DNA of 64,000 nucleotides from Trichoplax sp. H2 (taxonomy: Eukaryota > Placozoa > Uniplacotomia > Trichoplacea): the NCBI GenBank assembly GCA_003344405.1, contig NOWV01000003.1:1364001-1428000 (forward strand). Reading direction: 5' to 3'. The notes beneath the pieces were generated by a model. It was not told where the DNA came from, made no database searches, and saw only the letters and a program-made list of their open reading frames with translations. The translations under genes and the position numbers were made by a program. Positions 1-11,239 of this stretch are shown here, piece by piece (position 1 is the first letter of the stretch; each line of letters opens with the position of its first letter).

Positions 1-1340
1 ACAACTCCCCGATTTTAATTTATTTCTATGTTGTTGCTGCTTTTTCGTACTAGATCATTGATCGGAAAAGTTCATCAAACGCTTCAAACTTTACATTCAT
101 TGTTTTTATTACTGTTCATTATGCTGCAGAATGATTGAAAATCCTACTTATTACCAGTATATCCTATTTTATCTTCCGATATCTTCTTTATTATGAACTA
201 CAATGCTGCTGAAAGAGTTTATCGTTATCAATTTTATATGTTCCAACTTAATCTCCACTAGTCACTCTTGAGAATAATCAAAATTATTTATTCCAGTTTG
301 ATATTTTCCTTATTTTCATCACTACCGCTAATCTTGGTTGGAAAGGTTCATTGAACGTTTATTAACTTTATGTATCTTATTTTTTTCATCACTGCTACTG
401 AAGTATTGTAAGCAAATTTTTGAGATTCACCTATTGCATTTTTATAATTCCATAGTTTTTCTTTAGTCTGTGACCGCTGTTGAAAGTATTATTAATAGCT
501 CACCGAGCGCCTTCAATTTTCTTATTTTTCTACTCTTAGTCACGCTTGAGAAGGATAAAGTAAGAGCTTTTTTCAATTTTGGCTACCTATTTTATCTTAT
601 TGACATTATTTGTTTATAGTATTGACTAAACAAGCCAATGATCAAACACTTTCAACTTTTCATTCTCTAGAATTTAACTGATCAAGACTTGGTCAGTCAT
701 GCATTACTTTATTTTAGAATATTTCCATGATTACTACTAGAGAATGATCTAAAGTTGCTCTATTTAACTCTTAACTTTCTTTATTCCATTATAGTTAATG
801 TCCCTCCTACCACAGATAAGCTTGAATAATTGTATATTCATATCATGACATACATATATATAATTTAATTTGTGTTTTCAAGGATTACCGGTAAAAATTT
901 TGCCTACCACCGCTATGCTTTTAGCTTCATATTTCTCATCATTATCTCGATGTTGTTGATACTAAAGATCTATGCTAAGTTTATATTGATAACTGAATAT
1001 AAATAATAGCTACAAAGTATTTCATTATACTGTATCATTCTCATTAGTGATGGCTTTAAGACAACATCGGATATTAAAGTTTTACCTCTTGCCTTACTGC
1101 TGTCAGTTATGGTAGAGATTTGATCGAAATTCCATCTTTATATAATACTCTAACTTTCATAGTTCTCAATTATTCCCTGGTCAATTCCTAACAAGACAAT
1201 GATCTAGAGTTGTCGTAGTTCCTGTTTCTAATTATTAATATATTTAATCTTTATTATGCTGCATTTCATACTTGAGAAGTTATCTTGTTATGGTAATCTT
1301 AAATGCCCATGCTTGAGGTACCGCATCGAAAATTTGTTTA
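1..1340. repeat. Non-coding AT-rich stretch with decayed repeat-like phrases
   Basis: No open frame with coding character is seen on either strand. Related phrases recur irregularly: variants of CTACTGAAGTATTG / CTGCTGAAAGAGTTT / CCGCTGTTGAAAGTATT, and of CTAGTCACTCTTGAGAATA / TTAGTCACGCTTGAGAAGGATA, spaced roughly 100-300 bp apart. They could be an old diverged tandem repeat, or simply low-complexity T-rich DNA. A self dot-plot would decide. If the LHX1/5 gene downstream has a normal LIM1 exon upstream of the window, this stretch would be intronic. Confidence 0.3.
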
Positions 1341-1346
1341 TTACCT

Positions 1347-1773
1347 TGTCACAAACCGGCTTCGTGACAAGGATAACGTAAACAAATCTCTAAATTACTA
1401 TAGTCTCCGGGATTCGGTATCCCTTAACTACCTCACAAGAATTTAGACGCCTTTGATTCTAGGTTAAACTCAACTAGACGATTGAGAACTACTTTATTCA
1501 ACTATCTGACGGGCTTATATACCCTTCTACAACAGCTAACATTCACGAGTCATCTTATAAAAATACTTAGGTGAGAACATCTACTAACTAATTTTCACAT
1601 TCGGACTACAACATGTCTGTTCAGTACACATTACTGCACAGCATTAAATTTACTGTAACACATTTGTAATTAGAGTAATTCCTATTGTAAGTAACTAGTT
1701 ATAATATATTATCACTATATTATATTAACCAAATTTAGATAGCTATTTCTTCACGGTAGTTCGTACCGTGACA
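1347..1773. mobile_element. Solo LTR of an LTR retrotransposon, copy 1, with 5-bp TSD
   Basis: The 427-bp unit begins TGTCAC and ends GTGACA, the usual TG...CA LTR ends within a short terminal inverted repeat. It is flanked on both sides by TACCT (1342-1346 and 1774-1778), a perfect 5-bp target-site duplication. Near the 3' end is a hairpin, TCACGGTA...TACCGTGA (1751-1771). A TATA-like string (CTTATATACCC) lies inside. No primer-binding site, gag/pol frame or polypurine tract adjoins it, so this is a solo LTR left by recombination between the two LTRs of an element. A Ty3/gypsy-type source is likely from end sequence and TSD length, but is not proven. Confidence 0.85.
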
Positions 1774-2434
1774 TACCTTAATACCGTTTATTTCGCTTTC
1801 TACAATTTGGTAGCAAGTTTCAACATTTCGTTAAATGTGCTTCGTATCGCGGTTTTTATTATCGATACCAGGAGAAATATATTAGCAATTCTCCTACAAC
1901 ACTTATTTTTTATATCTTTAATTTCTTTATCGTAGCTTGTACTAGGACAATAAATCCAAAAATTTCATCAAGAGTCCTCTGTTGCAGCAATCCTACTATT
2001 GATACTAGGGAGAGGGTCAGAAATTCATCTTTTACATTAACATTTCATTTTCTCCTTTTATTCTACACTACTATTGATATGGTAGATGATGTAAATATTT
2101 GTCAACATTTTTTAAATTTATGTCCTTGCAACAATGCTTAATACGTATACGAAGATGATCCATAGTCACCAAACACGTTCGATTTCGCTTTATCTATTAC
2201 ATCAACGCCATTTATATTCGAGAGTGCTGAAAACCTGCATCTATAAAGTAAATATTATTAATAATTAATTCAAACTGTTTACTTAGCGTTACAACAATAT
2301 CGCTTCTTGCGGCGACAGTAAGATTGACATTTTTTATGAAATAATTCATACTATCAATGATTGCGTAGTTGGCTACTACGAATTGCGAGTAAACAGGTAA
2401 TATTAACAAATTATTAAACAACTTTATTACTGAT
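1774..2434. repeat. Duplicated segment X, copy 1
   Basis: This 661-bp non-coding segment starts with TACCT, the target-site duplication of LTR copy 1, and ends with CTGAT. It recurs almost unchanged at 2874-3546. Only short frames occur and none looks coding. It is ordinary host DNA between two LTR insertion points. Confidence 0.8.
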
Positions 2435-2873
2435 TGTCACACACCAGCTTCGTGACAAGGATAACGTAAAACAAATCTCTAAATTACTATGGTCTCCGGG
2501 ATTCAGTATCCCTTAACTACCTCACAAGAATTTAGACGCCTTTGATTCTACGTTAAACTCAACTAGACGATTGAGAACTACTTTATTTAACTATCTGACG
2601 GGCTTATATACCCTTCTACAACAGCTAACATTCACAAGTCATCTTATAAAAATACTTAGGTGAGATCTACTAACTAATTTTTCACGTTCGGACTACAACA
2701 TGTCCATTCACAGAATCATTTCAGTGCACATTACTGCACAGCATTAAATTTACTGTAACACATTTATAATTAGAGTAATTCCTATTGTAGGTAACTAGTT
2801 GTAATATATTATCACTATATTATATTAACCAAATTTAAATAGCTATTTTTTCACGGTAGTTCGTACCGTGACG
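2435..2873. mobile_element. Solo LTR, copy 2, with mismatched flanks and mosaic sequence
   Basis: This 439-bp copy starts TGTCAC and ends in GTGACG (last base mutated). Its left flank is CTGAT and its right flank is TACCT, so it has no target-site duplication of its own. The left flank pairs with the right flank of copy 3, and the right flank pairs with copy 1. Diagnostic bases in the 5' half agree with copy 3 (CTATGGTC, ATTCAGTA, TCTACG, CATTCACAGAATC). Some in the 3' half agree with copy 1 (CCTATTGTA, ATATATT). This is the expected product of recombination, or of an assembly join, between the other two LTRs. Confidence 0.8.
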
Positions 2874-3546
2874 TACCTTAATGCCGTTTATTTCGCTTTC
2901 TATAATTTGGTAGAAAGTTTCAACATTTCGTTAAATGTGCTTTCGTATCGCGGTTTTATTATCGATACCAGGAGAAATATATTAGCAATTCTCCTACAAC
3001 ACTTATTTTTATATTTTTAATTTCTTTATCGTAGCTTGTACTAGGACAATAAATCCTAAAATTTCATCAGGACTCCTCTGTCGCAGCAATCCTACTATTG
3101 ATACTAGGGAGAGGGTCAGAAATTCATCTTTTACATTAACATTTCATTTTCTCCTTTTATTCTACACTACTATTGATATAGTAGATGATGTAAATATTTG
3201 TCAACATTTTTTTAACTTTATATGTCCTTGCAACAATGCTTAATACGTATGCGAAGATGATCCATAGTCACCGAACACGTTCGATTTCGCTTTATCTATT
3301 ACATCAATGCCATTTATAGTCGAGAATGCTGAAAACCTGCATCTATAAAGTAAATATTATTAATAATTAATTCAAACTGTTTACTTAGCGTTACAACAAT
3401 ATCGCTTCTTGCGGAGACAGTAAGAGACAGTAAGATTGACATTTTTTATGAAATAACTCATACTATCAATGATTGCGTAGTTGGCTACTACGAATTGCGA
3501 GTAAACAGGTAATATTAGCAAATTATTAAACAACTTTATTACTGAT
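2874..3546. repeat. Duplicated segment X, copy 2
   Basis: This is a near-identical copy of 1774-2434, from TACCT to CTGAT. It differs by scattered substitutions and by a small extra tandem GACAGTAAGA-type duplication near 3415-3435. Unlike copy 1, its CTGAT end runs straight into segment B with no LTR inserted, so it shows the empty allele of the second LTR insertion site. Confidence 0.8.
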
Positions 3547-4039
3547 CATTGATAGCCAATGATGATATCGAGTTATCGATATGTAAAGTCTGGTGAAACA
3601 GGGTTAATATGCCTTGAGTAGTACATCAGGACTAATTTAGCCGTTTTAATCTCATTTCTATATAATCTACCATAATAACATACTTTTAATCGACTAGCAT
3701 TACAGTTAATATCTAAAGTAGCTGGTGGATGAACGAATATGAAGTATATTATGAAAAATTTAGGGGTCTTCGTTTGATGAGACTGAAATAATAACTCTAC
3801 AAAGTATTTACTATTGCTATAGTGAGTTATGGATAGTAAAGGGGCCTTACATAAAAATTAATTCATGATACTGCTGAACTAATATGATTTGACAAAACTT
3901 TTGACAGTTATTCTATTTCATGAACATGATTTCTAATTGCATAATGCAGATAATATAAATGATTTAAGTTAGCTTGTACGATATAGTTGATGGGCGAGAG
4001 AAAACTTATACCGCAATAAATTACTTAAAAATAATTGAT
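3547..4039. repeat. Duplicated segment B, copy 1, ends at assembly gap
   Basis: This 493-bp non-coding segment is repeated at 4460-4958 with about a few percent substitutions and short indels. It stops at the run of N within a stretch (AATAATTGAT) that continues uninterrupted in copy 2. It is best read as the alternative allele of the same locus. Confidence 0.8.
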
Positions 4040-4059
4040 NNNNNNNNNNNNNNNNNNNN
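4040..4059. other. Assembly gap (20 N)
   Basis: Twenty consecutive N separate segment B copy 1 from LTR copy 3. The LTR resumes at its 39th base, so at least 38 bases of LTR are not shown and the gap size is nominal. The sequences on the two sides overlap in content (segment B occurs on both), so the gap probably joins two allelic or overlapping contigs. Confidence 0.98.
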
Positions 4060-4454
4060 AAATCTCTAAATTACTATGGTCTCCGGGATTCAGTATCCCT
4101 TAACTACCTCACAAGAATTTAGACGCCTTTGATTCTACGTTAAACTCAACTAGACGATTGAGAACTACTTTATTTAACTATCTGACGGGCTTATATACCC
4201 TTCTACAACAGCTAACATTCACAAGTCATCTTATAAAAATACTTAGGTGAGATAACTAGTTTTTTGCAGTCGGACTACAATATGTCCATTCACAGAATCA
4301 TTTCAGTGCACATTACAGCACAGCATTAAATTTACTGTAACACATTTATAATTAGAGTAATTCCTATAGTAAGTAACTAGTTGTAATATAATATCACTAT
4401 ATTATATTAACCAATTTAGATAGCTATTTCTTCACGGTAGTTCGTACCGTGACA
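4060..4454. mobile_element. Solo LTR, copy 3, 5' end lost in the gap
   Basis: This matches LTR copies 1 and 2 from about LTR base 39 to the end and terminates in GTGACA at 4454. Its right flank is CTGAT (4455-4459). The same five bases stand to the left of copy 2 (2430-2434), so copy 3's left junction is represented by copy 2's start and the true insertion duplicated CTGAT. A short internal deletion, relative to copy 2, follows ACTTAGGTGAGAT. The TCACGGTA...TACCGTGA hairpin is kept. Confidence 0.85.
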
Positions 4455-4459
4455 CTGAT

Positions 4460-4958
4460 CATTAATAGCCAATGATGATATCGAGTTATCGATATGTAAA
4501 GTCTGGTGAAACAGGGTTGATATACCTTGAGTAGTACATCAGGACTAATGTAGCCGTTTTAATCTAATTTCTATATAATCTACCATAATAACATATTTTT
4601 AATCGACTATAATAGCATTACAGTTAATATCTAAAGTAGCAGGTGGATGAACGAATATGAAGTATATTATGAAAAATTTAGGGATCTTCGTTTGATGAGA
4701 CTGAAATAATAACGCTACAAAGTATTTACTATTGCTATAGCGAGTTATAGATAGTAAAGGGTCCTTACATAAAAAATTAATTCATGATACTACTGAACTA
4801 ATATGATTTGACAAAACTTTTGACAGTTATTCTATTTCTCGAACATGATTTCTAATTGCATAATGCAGATAATATAAATGATTCAAGTTAGCTTGTACGA
4901 TATAGTTGATGGGCGAGAGAAAAATTATACCGCAATAAATTACTTAAAAATAATTGAT
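4460..4958. repeat. Duplicated segment B, copy 2
   Basis: This is the second copy of 3547-4039. It continues past 4958 into unique sequence leading to the LHX exons. It is non-coding. Confidence 0.8.
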
Positions 4959-5686
4959 TTTAAAGCAGCATAAGTTAATAAACTGTATGTGTAATTTAGA
5001 AAAATTCATAACTATTTCAGTAGCTATCAAATCTTAGTACAATTTTACCAAGCTTTACCATGACACCTAAATTATATCACATCGAAATTGTGACAGTCAA
5101 GCTAATTTTTCAACAATACTGGAATGGCTTATTATTGCATGATATTTATATTAGATTTTCAAGTTATACGCATATATCTCATTTAGATTATGAGCGATTT
5201 AATGGTATTTAATTTCTAAAATAAAATATCACGATTCATGATAGTTGATACCATCAATATCTCCGTTTAAATCTAAGATATTATTTCCCATTTCAGCGTT
5301 ACAAGCAGTTACTAAAGCAGACCTATTTATTCATAAATTTATATGGTGATCATATTGAAGGCTATTCTCGGACGATAACGAGCAAATCTATCCTATAAAC
5401 TTTAAATTTTACATCAAAAAATCTACAAATATCCCATTAATTTCTTGATGATACTCTGTCTTTTAACTACTAGTACAATAATTTTTAACTAAAATAAGGG
5501 TTAGAAAGCTATCAATCCCAACCTCAATCACCGATTTCTTATCCTAATCTACGCAGTTTTGTGCCTTTCATGTTTTTTAATACTGATAATTATTAAAACA
5601 TAAAAGTAAAACATTTGCTAAGATTAATATTTTGTTATTATTATTATCCTTTCAAACGCCTTTTTCAATTATTCATGTGAGAATAG
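4959..5686. other. Non-coding stretch upstream of the LIM2 exon (probable intron)
   Basis: No cysteine-rich frame that could be a LIM1 exon is visible here, and nothing else is recognised. The end carries a splice acceptor (GAATAG at 5681-5686) directly before the LIM2 exon. Confidence 0.5.
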
Positions 5687-8600
5687 AACGTATGGAACTA
5701 AATGCTCCGGTTGTGGTATCGGAATATCGCCTAATGAATTAGTACGTCGAGCACGAGATGATGTCTACCATATCAAGTGTTTAAAATGTGCAATTTGTGG
5801 TCGTCAAATGTCAACTGGCGAGCAACTTTATATTAACCAGCATAATCAGTACATTTGCCAAGTTGATTATCAAAATTCAATTTCTTCAACTAATACAAGC
5901 CTAAATGATCAATCGTTAACGTCGAAGAGTAAAGAAGATACAGGTGCATTACGAAATTCAATTAACTACCTGTAATGTAATCTATTTTGCTTGTTGCTTA
6001 CGTTAAAATATACTATATTAATAACTCTACTCGAAGCTATGACGATCTTAATATTAAAAGTATTATGATATTTGTCGATTTTAGTGTAATTTACGAATAT
6101 TTGTGTAAATATGAATTTACAGATTAGGAGTTTTTGTAACCTATGCACACTTTTGCTTGTGTGAGTAAAAGGGTGAAAGCAATCGCCTAGTTGTGCTATG
6201 ATTGAAAAAGCTGCAACTGTTTTATTGGATAATCACAGTAATAATATCGAAGCATACGATAAACTTCTAGGTAGAAGTATTTTCTACTGTTAAGTTTATG
6301 AACTAATAAGCTAAAAGGGAAATCAATCATAATAGTATAATTTTACGCTACAAACACTGCGTACAATGTTATTTGAAGAAGAAGCTATCGAAATCTGAAT
6401 GCGGTGGTATCCTAAATGAAAATTTTATTCTTCAGTTTTCATGGTTGAATATACGGGTAGTTATAGTTGTAAATCATAAAAGTAATGATAGCAAGAAAAT
6501 CAGCTATGGCAGACAGTTATAATGATTGACAAAAGAGGTCAGAAATGTATAATCTTGCTGGCAAATGAACAGAAGTCGCGTAGGAATAAAATGAGCAAGT
6601 AAGAATACACTAGCAATATGGTTAAGAATATTCGTTGACTCCATTAGATAGGACTAGCAAAGTACAATACTCATTAAGTAAGTCTAGTTTTCATCACTGT
6701 AAATTCATACTGTAAATTGACGACAAATTAGTGAGTAAATCATCACGACAGATACAATCATATGATTATTATGAACAAAAATAGCAATAAATAGTTGTAT
6801 GCTGTCAATAATTCGTAAATCTGTTGGAGAAATCGACAATTTATCATCGAGCGTATCGAAGCAGAAAGTTCTTTATTGCTCTCACTCATACAATTAAATA
6901 TTGACATAAAATGTCTATCAAAAACTGCATTTATTAGTATCAAAGGGCAGAAAATATTAGCGCTCATTCAAAGCGTCGGTTATGTTAGTTACATAAATTA
7001 TAGATAGGGTTCATACCCCATTTTTAATACCTTATTTTATTCAAATAATTTCATTGGCATTATTTGCATTGCATTCTTTTCTGTGTTGCTATGTACGCTG
7101 ATAACTAATTGAAGGACAGTGGCTACTATACCATTGTCACTTGTAATATGTAAAAGTGTTTAAAGATATAACGTTGCACCTGTTAATAATTATCGCCATG
7201 AAATACCAAGAGTTATTGACCGTATTATAGCCCTTGAAACAATTGATGATATCGGAAATATTGTGTGTATTACTAGTATTCGGATGTCTCCCTGTCAGTT
7301 ATATTGTATTGCGTACAATATAGTTGTCTGTGATCTGTTTAGAGAACAAAAAATTGCTTCAGTCTAGTCACGAAATGTTCAATTTCTTTCTCGTAATTTG
7401 TAAACTGTTTAATTAGTGATACAAGATGATATAGGAGTACGCAATTAGATTTATAGCATTGTCATATGTAAAATGACACAGACTGTGTTTTGTCACATTA
7501 TCCCATGAAAAAAGGGCCGTATCAGTAAAAATACCCATTCCTATTTGTATCTTTGATTGATGGCCGGCTATTCTATAATGTAAACGATCAACCATTAATA
7601 GCTTACAGTATTTCTGTTTAATCCGCAAAAAACTTATATATATCTTATAATATGGTTGTTACGGCCATCGCTATGATCGGTTTGTCCGTAATAGAGTAGT
7701 TTATTCTCAATTCCATGATTGATTAAATACTATTTTTAAATGATGAATATCAAAAACTCACTCTGTACTCTAACGATTATTGCAGTTATAGTAATTAATG
7801 ATATGAACATATAACCCTTTCTTCATTTTCGTGAGTGACGATATACGGTATAGAACAATTTTACTGTACATCTGTTGTTACCATATAATCAATCTCGATG
7901 TACCATCCATGACCTATAAAAAACACTTCCAATCTTCTTGGATAGATATGGCCGCTTAATCGATGATCTACGAGTTTCCTGTTGATATGGATATTCTGTG
8001 TTGCTATAGACATATTCGTAGGCATCTTTAAGAAGTACATGTATCAAAGGACTATCATGATAAAAATGATCAAATGTGTTTTACCTTCATACATCTTGAT
8101 GAAATTGTTCCACTTGAATTAAATATAGTCAAGAATTACTTAATGGTAAAGGAAGGCTTTTCTATAAAATTGTCGTCAGATTAATTTTATTATAATTATC
8201 CCTACATGAACTACTTTATAATTAAAAGAAGCAGAAGCAGAATCAACAGTATCATTGCCAATTTTGTTTTTTGCTATTTTCTGTACTTATTCTTATTTAC
8301 CGTAGTTACTATAATGAGATAATGCCAGTTATTGTGTTGATTTTTAATTTAGAAACAAGTCCTTGCAGTTATAATAGCGATGACAAGGAAGATGATAATT
8401 CGGACTATGACGAGAAAGAAGATGAAACAGAAGATCTATTAGATAATAATAATGAAGATGATCTTCAAGCTGATAACGATAATGAAAGTGGAAATAATTG
8501 TAAGAAACGTGGACCGAGAACAACGATTAAGACAGAGCAATTAGAAATGTTAAAAAATGCTTTTGCTATAACGCCTAAGCCAACTAGATTGATACGGGAA

Positions 8601-9843
8601 CGCTTGGCGCAACAAACAGGATTAAATATGCGTGTTATCCAAGTTTGGTTTCAAAATCGACGCTCAAAAGAGCGACGTGTTAAACAAAATGCATGCCGAG
8701 CCATGTTCCGCCATAATTATCAACCATATTTATTGCCGTATAGACATGGACAATTACGTTATGATATGAAATTACCTCAATATAGTGACGAAACATGCAG
8801 TAGTCCTTCCTTTGTGCCAATGATAGGTAAGTCCATTTACATAAGTATATAAAATAGAAGTAGCTGATATGGATCTCCCCTTGTACAAATTCTAATATGA
8901 TTTAAATCTTTAATAGCCTTGACTAAAGCTTGATTCAATCTTAATATAGCTTAGGTTAGATCATAACTGCAGAAATGATTATTACTCAGTGTTGGGGTTA
9001 ACTTTCATTAATACTATACTGTATGTGTTAGGAACCAAGATCCGAGAGTTTCATTAGACAAAATGCAGACTGATCATTTCAGAGTTAGATTGTCCCAATA
9101 TACGAACAATTTTATACTATAGCAAAATTGCCATTCCTCTCTATCCTATGGTATCCTAATGATCAATCAAGTGAAAAAATGTAAATTTATGTATACTTCA
9201 GAAGCAAATTTATAGAAGTTCATAGGACTGAATAATGATTGATCATTTCTGGATTGGAATAATATTTTGGAGTAGTAAAATCGACATACCCGTATTTCCT
9301 TCTCTAAGATTATCTTGCATTATGATTATATTAATTTTTACTTTAGAAGAAATTTATATTTCTCTTTAATTTATTTACAAATTCTCCTAATGCGTACTAT
9401 ACATATAAATAATTATTCGAACTAAGGCAAATATCTTAAATAAAAGCACAAATCTAATTTGCTTCTATCTTTACGTGATACCCACAACTACAACTTATTT
9501 TTGCTTTTTAGGTACAGCAAGTTCAAGAAATACTAATTATCCAAATAGCAAATCACCAACGTCATTGTTATATACGCCAACTCAGCAGCTATCTCACTGC
9601 GATACAATTCCTAGTACTAAAACTACGACAACACCTTTCGTGTTAGATGAAAATAAAGCTCAAATAGCTCATCATCGTCATGAGGGACAGTTGATTCATG
9701 AGTTACCATATTCTGTTACCAAGGAAAGAAGGAATTCATCATTCGATCAAGACTATAATTACGATTCTGCTATGAATCCATCTTCTATAACAGCTTATCA
9801 ATACATCGCACCAAATCGTGAGCAAAATTTCTCAACAGCATAA
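5687..9843 (+). CDS. LHX1/5: LIM-homeobox transcription factor, LHX1/LHX5 (Lim1) class, 3' part of gene
   Basis: Three exons fit in phase: 5687-5943, 8353-8826 and 9512-9843 (stop 9841-9843). Exon 1 encodes the second LIM domain: zinc ligands C-x2-C, H-x2-C-x2-C-x2-C and a final C-x2-D ([19 protein letters not shown]), with [13 protein letters not shown] typical of Lim1. A very acidic linker follows. Exon 2 carries the 60-residue homeodomain with GPRTTIK at the N-arm, TPKPTR, and recognition helix [15 protein letters not shown] (Gln50, Asn51), diagnostic of the LHX1/5 subfamily. Exon 3 is a Ser/Thr/Pro-rich tail of about 110 residues. Split codons join correctly (G|AA and G|GT). The protein is a nuclear DNA-binding regulator; in animals the LIM domains bind LDB/CLIM cofactors. 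The first LIM domain and start codon were not found, so the gene is 5'-incomplete. The frame running past 5943 ends in a stop, so the CAG|GTGCAT donor was chosen. Confidence 0.9.
5944..8352 (+). other. Large intron of the LHX1/5 gene
   Basis: The 2.4-kb intron lies between the LIM2 and homeodomain exons, bounded by CAG|GTGCAT and TTTAG|AA. It is far longer than most introns in the window. Small frames on the minus strand (for example 6758-6967, 7413-7628) have no coding character. It may hold regulatory sequence, but no specific element is recognised. Confidence 0.6.
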
Positions 9844-11239
9844 AAATGAAATTCAATAGCAGTTATGGTCAGTGTTTTTTTTATATTGATGTGCTGCAGG
9901 CTATAAAATGATCTAACTCTGATTAAAGTCATTCATATATATGCTTTAACATGAAACAAATCTATGAAAAAGATGTGCTACTTTTAGTTAAGTTGTTAAG
10001 TTGGAAAATGATTGATTGCTAAATTATAGCAATCAAAAATTTTATTTCGATACAATATCATCTTAAAGTTTGAATTAACAAGTAAATTTTCGATTTGAAA
10101 TACTCTCTTTAATGATCAGTTATGTCATCAAGCCATCAGCTTTACTTAATTCATTCTGCCATTTGTATTTAAAAGCAAATTGGGCATCGTATATATTGAT
10201 CTTCTATATTAGTGTAATAACGTGTACGTTTTATCTACCTCGTCATAAGGAACAAGAAATAAAAGAGTTAACTATTATCATATCTATTCTCCATGTAAAG
10301 TGCTAATCTTGGCATGATGATCATTTGTGCTTGTAAAAGTTACCATCTTTTTAAAAATATGATATAAAAACAGTAAGCGAACTTCATGAAAAAAACAATT
10401 TTGTCAGTAGGTATTTCATGTACTTGGTGTCATGAGTCGAAGAAATAAATACAGTATACTATGGTATAAACAAGATTTAGATTTGCTATAGATAACAATT
10501 AAGATGCTATATAGTTATAAAATATTTATTCCATCGGGCATTAATATAAAAAAATCAGGTTTTGACATAGATACGCATATACCATGTTAGATAACAACTA
10601 CAACTGTCAATTAAATAATTAGGTATAAGACAGTCGTAATCCTTAAACTCTGTTAGCCAGAGTAAATTTTCCAACGGGTCGCAAGTTTTACTTAAAATAG
10701 CCAACAAAAGCAACATTTCCATTTGCCGCTGGTGTAAAAATAAAAGGACTCACTTTACAGTATTATTATGCTGATGTTATTGCTTGGGTAATAAATACAA
10801 TTTAGTGAACTTTTTCTCTCTGACTAAAGTTGATTATAAAATTATTAATTTATAATATTTTAGAAGATATCATGAGTGTAAATTTCATTCACACTTGTAG
10901 TAATCATTAGTATCGGATACGCGAAATCGTGAAATATACGAGTACAGTATATGGCATATAATAAAGATAAACGTACAGGTTTCTATAAAATTTTGTTTGC
11001 TGCTATCAAATTTTTAAATAGATATCGTACAGTTTCAATAAACTCTTAGTTCATTGTGTTGATCTAATTTTATAAAATTATTCAAAAATTAGCTTAATAG
11101 TATACTAGAGTCGTTGTTTATATAATCTCAAAATATCGCGGATTTAGACTGTGAAATAGTGCTATACTCTTACTAACAGATATTACGGGACATTTACAAA
11201 ATTAAAAAGATTTTATGTTACGCCACTATTTTTGTAAGC
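9844..11239. other. Convergent intergenic region between LHX1/5 and CDAN1
   Basis: This holds the 3' flanks and UTRs of two converging genes. A plus-strand frame at 10112-10306 starts with Met but shows no family resemblance and lacks gene context. Several AATAAA/ATTAAA-like strings occur (for example TTCAATAAACTC near 11036) but none can be assigned with confidence. No dense TACAG array is present. Further 3' exons of CDAN1 were looked for here and not recognised. Confidence 0.5.

Noticed and set aside
2212-2421. 69-codon minus-strand frame in duplicated segment X
   Set aside because: It is not kept intact in the second copy and has no similarity or context; it is a chance frame.
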